DNA from: Pterois miles
Taxonomy: Eukaryota > Chordata > Actinopteri > Perciformes > Scorpaenidae
DNA length: 64,000 nucleotides
Direction: 5' to 3'
NCBI GenBank assembly: GCA_947000775.1
Contig: CAMQGK010000463.1
Coordinates: 3,971,501 to 4,035,500 of the forward strand
Shown: positions 57,077 to 64,000 of the stretch, piece by piece
Position numbering within the stretch: the stretch's first letter is position 1
Layout: each line of letters starts with the position of its first letter
Notes under the pieces: model-generated
The model's input: the letters and a program-made list of their open reading frames with translations, nothing else
The model's database searches: none
What the model was told of the DNA's origin: nothing
Program-made: the position numbers and the translations under genes

Positions 57077-57428
57077 CTGTTGAATGGTAAGGAAACAAGG
57101 AAAACACTGATCAAAACAAAACAAAAGCTCAATAGACATAGCGCTCCATTTGTCTCATTCACAAAGTGCATAAAAATAACTGACAGACCTCTTTCTTCAG
57201 GCACTGACGCATAGCGCGGTCCACATCGTTGCATGTGCCAAAGAACTTCATGACACTGTGCTGAGGGTGAGACGAAACAAGATTTACATTGCTTTGTTTT
57301 CTCAATTAATGAAGCACACAACAATGTCACAACACAGAGAGACGTACCTCCGTGTGGCACTGCCTCAGACGAGTTATCAATTCATTACACTCATCCGTGT
57401 GCAGGTGAGGTGACAGGTCAGGGTGCAT
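56993..57428 (-). CDS. cmc2: CMC2, twin CX9C mitochondrial protein (three coding exons)
   Basis: Read on the - strand: exons 57428-57348, 57260-57189 and 57076-56993, all junctions phase 0 and GT-AG, giving 78 codons plus TGA; human CMC2 is 79 residues. The protein begins MHPDLSPHLHTDECNELITR and has two Cys-x9-Cys pairs: CNELITRLRQC and CNDVDRAMRQC. The spacer KFFGTCNDVDR is nearly invariant in the family. The C-terminus is strongly basic and helical (KRERSKQHAQEMKKRLK). CX9C proteins are imported and oxidised by Mia40 in the intermembrane space; CMC2 is needed for cytochrome c oxidase biogenesis (family knowledge). It lies between CDYL2 and CENPN, head to head with CENPN, as in human. Confidence 0.95.
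57189..57260 (-). CDS. cmc2: CMC2 coding exon 2
   Basis: 72 nt between acceptor CCTCAG and donor GTCTGT. Encodes HSVMKFFGTCNDVDRAMRQC LKKE in two pieces: the loop and the second CX9C pair. Confidence 0.94.
57348..57428 (-). CDS. cmc2: CMC2 coding exon 1
   Basis: 81 nt, ATG at 57428-57426, donor GTACGT reading down from 57347. Contains the first CX9C pair. TTTTCAG about 50 bases upstream suggests that at least one non-coding 5' exon is spliced to it. Confidence 0.93.
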
Positions 57429-57574
57429 GCTGAGTTAAGGGCTTACTGTACCACTGCTGCAATACTGAAAATCCACAAACAAGAGGAGCACTGATTGAGG
57501 GGTGTTGAGTTGACAATTAGTGTTGAATATTACTGTTATTTGCTGGCAACACATTTGCAAGTTTCCTTTTAAAC

Positions 57575-58180
57575 TAGGGCCAGCAAAGTTAATGCGATAA
57601 CGTGTTAACGCAAGTTTGTTTTAACGCCACTAATTTCTTTGAAGCATTAATGCAATTGATCTTTCGGAGGTTGGAACTGGCTCAGTTATAAAACCAGACT
57701 GAAGATACTGCTGTGAAGTGAACTGATATGAAACTAGAAAACCTAAGGAATCTATTGGTACCAGCCATGCGATACTAGCTTGTCATGAAGGAGGCGAAAT
57801 GCTCCAAACTTGGGCTAAATTTTGGCGAGGATTTTCAAAGGGGTCTCTCAACCTCTGACCTCAAGATATGTGAACGTAAATGAGTTCTCTGGGTACCCAC
57901 CAGTCTCCCCTTTACAGACATGTCCACTTTATGATAATCACATGCAGTTTGGGGGCAAGTCATAGTCAAGTCAACACACTGACACACTGACAGCGGTTGA
58001 AAATGCTCATCACAATATCCCAGAGCTCAAGATGACATCTTCAAATTGCTCGTTTTTGCAGGCTAACAATCCAAAACCAAAGAGAGTTAAGGTGGATATC
58101 CTGTTATCTGGAACCTGTGGACATTTTACTTGATAAATGGCTTAAACAGAATTAATCGATTTTAACAAAGTTGTGGTTTT
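57575..58180 (-). mobile_element. hAT-family repeat, copy D, inverted, one end lost
   Basis: Starts TAGGGCCAGCAAAGTTAA, the same terminal motif as the right end of 62815-63490 read inversely. The interior has GACCTCAAGATATGTGAACG, GGGTACCCACCAGTCTCCCC and ATGATAATCACATGCAGTTT. The second terminal repeat is not found near 58180, so the copy is truncated. It lies in the 5' intron of CMC2. Confidence 0.75.
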
Positions 58181-58273
58181 GCAAAGGACATGTTTTCTAA
58201 AGGATACTAATGCCTCCCCATCCCTCTCCTTCCTGAGCTGTCATTGTGATGATGGGGACTGTTTTTCCAGGGG

Positions 58274-58310
58274 ACACTTACCTGCAGACACAGAGAGGCA
58301 GAGAGAGTTT
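58274..58310 (-). promoter_or_regulatory. cmc2: Pyrimidine tract plus CAG|GTAAGT: 5' UTR exon donor or recursive splice site of CMC2
   Basis: On the - strand, TCTCTCTGCCTCTCTGTGTC is followed by TGCAG and immediately by GTAAGTGTCC (junction between 58282 and 58281). A strong acceptor directly abutting a strong donor is the signature of a recursive splice site. It could equally be the donor of a small non-coding first exon. Confidence 0.45.
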
Positions 58311-58839
58311 ACAACAACGTGACAAACTATCGTCGCCTCCTCCATTCACCCTGAATCCTCTGGACTCGAGTAAACAATACAGCCTCCACGAGAAGAATCA
58401 GCGTACATGCTCGCTTGAATAGACTAATCACTGAATCGAGTTTTGACCATGTTTTGGCACAGAATAACTAGGATTGCTCAAAACAATGCGATACATACTG
58501 TAAGTTTACTATAAGCTATTTGATAACACCGTGCACAGTGATGCCCTTACCAGTGGAAAGGCTGTGTCATCTGAGCAAGCAAACCTTGGTGAACTGTCAC
58601 GTTAGCTAGCTAACTGCTAAGCCTCAGCTAACGTTAACCGTTGTAACGAAGCATAAACCCATGCAACCATTAAAGAACTAGATGGGGCCACGGCTATCTC
58701 CTCGTACAATAACGACGCAGGTTGCTATAAGTCCTCTACAATTTCGAATAAATCTGCCAGTCTTGAATTAACATGAACGTAACCTACAAACACAGGAAGG
58801 ACCTGTGGGACACGGTGCCTGCTGCATAAACTGGAGCTT

Positions 58840-59015
58840 TCGTAACTGTTTGGAGACAGCGAATTGAGTGACAATAGTACGCAGCGAATCGGCATGTGCT
58901 ATTATTCTCAATCCACCAATAGCGTGCGTTCTTCTTATGAAAGGCGGGGCATTTGATGACAGAAGTTTATAGGAGATACAAGATGGTTTCATGTACTGTA
59001 CTTCCGGTTTTGCTT
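58840..59015 (-). promoter_or_regulatory. cmc2: CMC2 promoter region
   Basis: Contains CCAAT at 58916-58920, a GC box GGCGGGG at 58943-58949, CAAGATGG (YY1-like) at 58979-58986 and, on the - strand, CCGGAAGT (ETS-like; 59000-59007 on +). This cluster is typical of TATA-less housekeeping promoters. The transcription start is inferred between about 58.7 and 58.95 kb. Confidence 0.5.
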
Positions 59016-60136
59016 ATGACTTATTTATTCTTTAACAGTTGTCCTATTTGTGAGGTGGTTAGCTACTTTTTTTTTTTTTGCGTCTAGAGCTATTGTGACA
59101 ACTATATACAGTGTGTATCCTGTCTTATATTAGTTAAAGGCGATATGGTTGATGTCAGGGCTGGACATCAATGCTTGGTTTGCATGATTCCACTGCTTAT
59201 GCTTCTCAAAAGCATTTCAGAGATGATGCCCCTCTGCTGCACTGTTTCACTTTAGTGGACATAGGGTCTAGTGTGACCTTAACCTTACTAATGGGTTTCA
59301 TGGTGACTGGACTGCAGTGGAGCATGTGAACAGTCTTGACAGTTAACATATATCCTATGGACATCAGAGAAAAAGAGAAGCAGCAGAATATAAATAATAT
59401 CTTAAATGTATTTCAACAATAGTAAAATATAAAGGGTACAGTATTTCTCTCTGAGGGAAATATCACTTTATGCACTACATTTATTTTAAATACTAGTAGT
59501 TACTTTTCATTAAGATTGATGAAGAAGATGCAGTTCCCTCTAAACTTGGTTTCATTCAAGGAACTGTTCGAATTATCCAATATTTTAAAAGAAAATAAAA
59601 GATTACTGAAAAGTCTAAAAAGTGCTAAGTTTGCATATCAGGACTTCTGTTTCTTATTCTTTCCCCTCTTAATTATCTCACAATCAAAACCTCCGATTTT
59701 TTATCCTTAGGGGTGTTGAGACTAACTGCCATGCTTTAATACATTGGTAGGCTATTAACAATCTTGTCTTTGTCTCTGATGTCTGGTGGGGATAAATAAT
59801 TGGACCGTATCGTCAGGACACTCGATCACAAACAAACCTCAAGATGTGTGTTTCAAACTTTGCCACTGATGCTGTCCAGCAAAACATTATTTGAAAGAAT
59901 ATGATATGACATTGATACCAATTACTCTTTCGGTGAGTTGATGATAAAACAACCATACACTTGTTTTGGAGCTGTCTTTACACTTTTTTCTTTTTTTTAG
60001 CAAGATTTTGCCCAATACGGTACTATAACTCTACGATTAACAGCAAGCCTTAAAGACTCTTAATATGTGTACATTTTAAAATTGTCTGACCTGCTATGTA
60101 TGTGTGTGTGTATATATATATATGTATTGTTTTCAT
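59016..60136. other. Intergenic DNA between CMC2 and CENPN, nothing recognised
   Basis: AT-rich, no exon or nameable repeat, up to the (TA)n palindrome. Confidence 0.45.
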
Positions 60137-60146
60137 TTATTTTCTG

Positions 60147-60243
<97 letters not shown>

Positions 60244-60257
60244 ATAACAGAAAATAA
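60137..60257. repeat. 121-bp (TA)n palindrome with unique inverted arms
   Basis: TTATTTTCTGTTAT (60137-60150) and ATAACAGAAAATAA (60244-60257) are perfect 14-bp reverse complements flanking about 46 TA dinucleotides. The whole block can fold into one long hairpin or cruciform. Open frames running through it on both strands are artefacts. Confidence 0.93.
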
Positions 60258-60469
60258 GATGCAAATACATCAACACAAAATAATAATAATAAAAAAAATA
60301 AATAAAAAAAGAAGTAACAATGACCAGCTGACCAGTATCCCCATCATCTACCCTCCCATATCCATCCCACCAACCCTCCCTACTCATCCCTACTCCTCCC
60401 ACCTCCCTCCGCTCACAGAGACCCAGACTCTTCAGCCATCTCAGTTGTTGTGCACTGTGGTTGGACTGT

Positions 60470-61190
60470 TGTACTAGATTTATAGTTGTAAGATATGATA
60501 TGAGGGGTTCCCTGGTTTTATTGACTTGTTGGAGTCTGTCTTTCAGGGCACATCTTATCCTTCCCACAAGGAGCATGTTAATTAAATCTTTTAGCCACCT
60601 CTTAGAGGTAAGGACAGTTGTGCTCTTCTATAAAATGAGAATTAATTTCTTTGCTGTTATGAGACAATAAGAGAGAAAACACTGCTGTGTCGCGTTTAGT
60701 TTTCTGAAGGTCTCAGATATTCCAAGAATCTTGATCATAGAAAGAAAGAAAGAAAGATATTCCTTTATTAGTCCCACAGTGGGGAAATTCAGTTTTACAC
60801 TCTGTTGTTCACACAGTACATATACATGTCAATGGAGAGATGTCAGAGTGGGGGGCTGCTCCTGACAAGCACCCAGAGCAGTTGGGGGTTTGGTGCCTTG
60901 CTCAGGGGCACCAAAGAGGTAAACTGGCACCTCTCCAGCAACCAGTTGGTCTTGGTCCATGGGGGTCTTGAACCCGTGACGTCCGTGTCCTAACCCAAGT
61001 CCTTACAGACTGAGCTACTGCCGCCCCTAGGCTCTGGCTTGATCAAAGTATTCATAACCTCAGACATAATGCTGCACATATCAATCCAAAAACATTGAAC
61101 CTTTGGACATAAAGCAGAACTATGAAGAAGTGTTGCCACAGAAGATCAACATTTATCACACACATAGGTGACACCTCTGGTCACAACACA
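60470..61190 (-). pseudogene. C-terminal end of an L1-like LINE ORF2, split by a SINE
   Basis: On the - strand, from about 61170 down: a CDKC...H-type zinc-finger remnant, LLHSSALCPKVQCFWIDMCS, IMSEV and IKPEP, ending near 61028. The frame resumes after the SINE at about 60735: ILGISETFRKLNATQQCFLS, YCLITAKKLIL, a stop, RWLKDLINMLLVGRIRCALK and DRLQQVNKTREP. The order CPxxxxFW, then I-LG, then TAKKLIL, then W-x4-[ML] and a Lys-rich end is the C-terminal pattern of L1-clade ORF2 proteins. Several stops show that the copy is dead. Confidence 0.75.
60739..61027 (-). mobile_element. tRNA-derived SINE, copy 3, inserted in the LINE relic
   Basis: Read on the - strand: head GGGGCGGCAGTAGCTCAGTC with an A box, B box GGTTCAAGACC, body CCCTGAGCAAGGCACCAAAC, tail TTTCCCCACTGTGGGACTAA ending in (CTTT)n. 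Same family as 25999-26302. The LINE frame is recognisable on both sides, so this insertion is the younger event. Confidence 0.85.
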
Positions 61191-61559
61191 ATTTTTTGTT
61201 ACCCCTTTACCCCTGGTATGTTGTATGTATATTGCTTGTTAGTGTATTTCCCTTGTTTTGTATTGCATTTACCTATTGTTTTGCAATAAAGCGTTAAATA
61301 AAATAATCTTGTGCCACAGGGGACATTTTACTACAGAGCCACTACTTTCATTCGATACCATATGTAACCTACATTTACTGGTACTTCTGTATGTTTTCCA
61401 AGTAGTCTAATTAAATGTTTTTAAATTGTTGTAATGTTTTTTTGTTTTTTGTTTTTAGTAAAGGGTCTAAATACTTCTTCTGGCAGTGTGCAGTTGTTAC
61501 TAAATTGTGGGTCATAGTATTGTAGTTCCAAAGAGTACTACCACTCCAATACAACAGAG

Positions 61560-61768
61560 GGCGCTAAAGTAGGCAGGAAGTGCGTCAGCTATTCTGTCAA
61601 TATCTGATTGGTCGATTCGTGTGCTCTTTTTGTCGGCGGTCTGTTTGGATATTTTGTACGACTGCCACCGTGCAAGCAGGACGGATCCAGCGGTTTCATA
61701 CAACCCAGAAACTATCAACTATTCCGACACAACTGCTTCTCTAGATACCATAAACTGTCTGAGGAGGG
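61560..61768 (+). promoter_or_regulatory. cenpn: CENPN promoter and 5' UTR
   Basis: CAGGAAGTG (ETS-like, 61574-61582) and ATTGG in CTGATTGGTC (inverted CCAAT, 61607-61611) precede the ATG at 61769. No TATA box is seen. NF-Y sites of this kind are common in promoters of G2/M-expressed centromere genes; cell-cycle control is an inference. Confidence 0.55.
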
Positions 61769-61939
61769 ATGGATGAATCTATGAGACGTTTACTGCAGCG
61801 ACTCGTGAGACGGATACCGGCCCAGACACTAAGAACAACGCTGGACAAGTGGGGCCGTTTGACTCGGGAACAGCAGCAGTCCATGGACTATAGTCAGTCT
61901 AAATGGGCGTTGACGGAAAAACTAGTCGCCATTTGCGAG
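61769..61939 (+). CDS. cenpn: CENPN coding exon 1
   Basis: 57 codons from ATG to CICE-type end (KLVAICE), donor GTAAGC. Frame stops soon after in the intron. Confidence 0.94.
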
Positions 61940-63966
61940 GTAAGCGGCGCCTTTCCTGAAATGTACGTTGTTTTGTGTTAAATACACCAGTAACAGTTAA
62001 ACTAGCTAACGGCATGGTCTTTATCAAAATGTTTGCTGAAGTGGGCCGTTAAACCCACCGTTGTAAACAACCTCACGCCATCTTAGATAAACAGATACTT
62101 CTCAGTAGGAATCAACTTAATTTGTATTTACCTAGCGTTGGTGTGAATTTGTACTACTTTTAACTCCGCTTGTTATCTGTACAGGAAAATGAGCTGGCAA
62201 TGAATCACCTCACGGAACTCGAGATGATATGTAAGTCAATTGAAATTATGTGGACTAGAGTAACGCCAAGGCAACCTAGCTAACATGAATCATATAACAC
62301 CAGCCCAATAATACTTCTTGTGTCCCTCTGGTGGCTCAGATATCCTTGACAATCCAAACCAGGGAATGTGGTATGCCTACCAGCTCATGGACCCTGAAGG
62401 TATGTTAAAATACTTGTGCCATGGGGGGCTGAAAGTCTAACCAAACACTCCAGCTGCAGGTGGGATCAGGGCTTTGTGTCTGGTTCAGACTGTGGTGACT
62501 TTAATCAGTCAGCTAACCTGCTGAGTTTTACAGCTCTAAAGCAAGGTTAACATTTTTGCATGTTGTCTCACACACACAGTATTTATCTGTCTGTTCCAGG
62601 CAATTAAAAGCTATTATCATAAAGCTGAGTTTAATATCTCAACCCATATTTTCCCTTTAATGTTTGTTTATCGTGTTTCCCTGTTTTCCAGATGACGCTC
62701 ACTCTGTAGAGCTGATGCAGTTTAAGGAACAATTTAAATCTCACCTCAGAGAGCTTGTGAGACATGTAAGCCAGATATTCCTCCTCACACAAGTTACAAA
62801 ATCTTACTAATTATTAGGGCTGTCAATTGATTAAGAATATTTAATAAAATTAATCACATTATTGTCCATAGATAATCACCAATTAATCACACATTTTATT
62901 ATCTGGTCAAAATGTACCCCAAAAGGACCTTTGTCAAGTATTAATACTCTTTTAATACTCTATTTTATTGCCTTTTTACATCATGGCCAGGGGACTACAG
63001 ATGAAAACTAGCTTCCTTTTTAAACCATGTATAATCATGTGTTTTATGAAATTGCACTGTCCCCTTTAAATAAACTAAACTTAAACTTACCAACATGGGA
63101 GTGGGCAAATATGCTGCTTTATGCAAATGTATGAATATATTTGTTAGTGGAAATCAATTAACAACACAAACAATGACAAATATTGTGCAGAAACCCTCAC
63201 AGGTACTGCATTTAGCATAAAAAATATGCATACCCATAGAACATATTTTCATTCACATTTCTTGAGGTCAGAGGATGAGGGACTCCTTTGGAAATGGCCA
63301 CGACAGTTTTTTCTCACCAAAGTTTAGAGCGTTATTTAACCTCTTTTGTGACAAACTAGTATGTTGTTTGGCGCCAGTGGATTCCTTTAAGTTTTCAAGG
63401 CAAGTTGAGCATTAATGTGGTAAAGAAATCAGGGGCATTGATACAAATTTGCATCAACACATTATTATTGTGTTAACTTTGACAGCCCTACTAATTATAT
63501 AGTTACAAAATGTAAAGCCATTGTATGGATCTCTCTGTATTTAACACCCTATATTACAAGTATGCTTTTCACATTGCATTCAAGGTGTCTGTCAAAATAA
63601 AGAAGCACACAGATGAAGCTGTATGGATTCGTATTGCATGGGGAAACCCCTTCTCACAGCCCAACCACCTGAAACCAACATATGTCGTTCACTATCTTCA
63701 AACTCCTTATGTCTTTGTTACCAGCATGACTGCAAAGCAAAAGCCCCTGTTATCCCAGGTGAGGATTGACTTTCATATTCAATCCATGACATTGTTCGTA
63801 CAGTTGCTAGGTTGCTGTTTTTCTGTCTTTCCATTCCCCTCTAAGAAAGTGATGTACTTTGCAGGCCCTGTCTTTGGCCACTAGATATCAAGCTCTCAAG
63901 GATGCTAACCTGAGTGGACGGAAACTCACTGCCATTAGGGACCTGCTGATGAGGCAATATCAACAG
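61769..63966 (+). CDS. cenpn: Centromere protein N, first six coding exons (partial at right edge)
   Basis: Join of 61769-61939, 62185-62230, 62340-62399, 62692-62765, 63585-63758 and 63865-63966: 627 nt, 209 codons, all junctions in phase with GT-AG introns. Human CENPN has 339 residues, so about 60% is present and the rest lies beyond the window. The protein starts MDESMRRLLQRLVRRIP; Arg11, which in human CENP-N contacts the CENP-A nucleosome, is conserved. The pyrin-like N-terminal domain is followed by the family signature DEAVWIRIAWG and KPTYVVHYLQTPYVF. CENP-N recognises CENP-A nucleosomes and pairs with CENP-L in the constitutive centromere-associated network in the nucleus (family knowledge). 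The frame is intact. Confidence 0.95.
62185..62230 (+). CDS. cenpn: CENPN coding exon 2
   Basis: 46 nt, acceptor TACAG, donor GTAAGT; encodes ENELAMNHLTELEMI and the first base of a Tyr codon. Too short to show up as an independent open frame. Confidence 0.9.
62340..62399 (+). CDS. cenpn: CENPN coding exon 3
   Basis: 60 nt, acceptor GCTCAG, donor GTATGT; encodes YILDNPNQGMWYAYQLMDPE, aligning to the segment of human CENPN around IIYMQFHQHQKVWDVFQM. Confidence 0.9.
62692..62765 (+). CDS. cenpn: CENPN coding exon 4
   Basis: 74 nt, acceptor TTCCAG, donor GTAAGC; encodes DDAHSVELMQFKEQFKSHLR ELVRH, the Asp codon being split with exon 3. Confidence 0.91.
62815..63490. mobile_element. 676-bp hAT MITE with exact 8-bp target duplication in CENPN intron 4
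   Basis: Ends TAGGGCTGTCAA and TTGACAGCCCTA (the first 11 bases in from each end match, then diverge), flanked by CTAATTAT at 62807-62814 and again at 63491-63498. The interior holds CATTTCTTGAGGTCAGAGG and CGTTATTTAACCTCTTTTG, shared with copies A to D. It accounts for most of the 819-bp intron. No transposase frame. Confidence 0.92.
63585..63758 (+). CDS. cenpn: CENPN coding exon 5
   Basis: 174 nt, 58 codons, acceptor TTCAAG, donor GTGAGG. Encodes VSVKIKKHTDEAVWIRIAWG, NPFSQPNHLKPTYVVHYLQT and PYVFVTSMTAKQKPLLSQ, the best conserved part of the family. Confidence 0.95.
63865..63966 (+). CDS. cenpn: CENPN coding exon 6
   Basis: 102 nt, 34 codons, acceptor TTGCAG, donor GTAAGC. Encodes ALSLATRYQALKDANLSGRK, LTAIRDLLMRQYQQ. 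Later exons lie beyond the window. Confidence 0.93.
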
Positions 63967-64000
63967 GTAAGCCATTTCTAACTACAGACACCATACATTG

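Noticed and set aside
60067..60576. 136-codon (+) and 147-codon (-) open frames
   Set aside because: Both run through the (TA)n palindrome; the non-repeat part of the - frame belongs to the LINE relic.
60961..61027. Functional tRNA gene on the - strand
   Set aside because: Same SINE family as 25999-26302, with SINE body and (CTTT)n tail.
1..64000. Bacterial-style defence system, operon or phage
   Set aside because: All supported genes are split vertebrate genes or eukaryotic transposons; no prokaryotic gene organisation is present.

Overview
The window is nuclear DNA from a ray-finned (teleost) fish. The evidence is split genes with GT-AG introns, fish-type transposons (a chromodomain Ty3/gypsy element, a Tc1-like element, hAT-type non-autonomous elements, tRNA-derived SINEs), long (CA)n and (TA)n microsatellites, and orthologues of three vertebrate genes in their human chromosome 16q23 order. 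I found no bacterial genes, CRISPR array or operon. The genus cannot be named from the sequence alone.

Layout. 1-13.0 kb is flank upstream of CDYL2. It holds a complete but coding-dead chromoviral LTR retrotransposon (1738-6910; 5-bp target duplication CTATG), a tandem repeat with three perfect palindromic estrogen-response-element sequences (8591-9030), a dispersed fish repeat, and short transposons. 13196-51447 is the coding span of CDYL2 on the + strand: seven coding exons, 511 codons plus stop, intact, followed by a long 3' UTR with a polyadenylation signal at 53988. Intron 1 (17.4 kb) carries a dead Tc1 element with IR/DR ends, a LINE relic, SINEs and (TA)n DNA. Intron 3 (11.1 kb) carries a nested hAT insertion and a perfectly in-register 25 x 41-bp minisatellite. 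56993-57428 is CMC2 on the - strand: three coding exons, 78 codons plus stop, twin CX9C. 61769-63966 is the first six coding exons of CENPN on the + strand; it runs off the right edge after 209 codons.

Function. CDYL2 is a chromodomain and crotonase-fold reader of methylated histone H3. CENPN reads CENP-A nucleosomes at centromeres. CMC2 is a small mitochondrial factor for cytochrome c oxidase assembly. They are neighbours by conserved synteny, not an operon. CMC2 and CENPN are head to head. Each has its own ETS and CCAAT motifs, and about 2.5 kb of repeat-rich DNA (a (TA)n palindrome and an L1-like LINE relic split by a SINE) lies between the two promoters.

Gene models come from reading frames, splice sites and remembered vertebrate homologues; no search was run. 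Repeat boundaries marked approximate are by eye. The main points for follow-up are the ERE-bearing repeat, the open-in-all-frames minisatellite, the transposons with clear target-site duplications, the split LINE, the (TA)n palindrome, and a zero-length-exon-like splice site upstream of CMC2.
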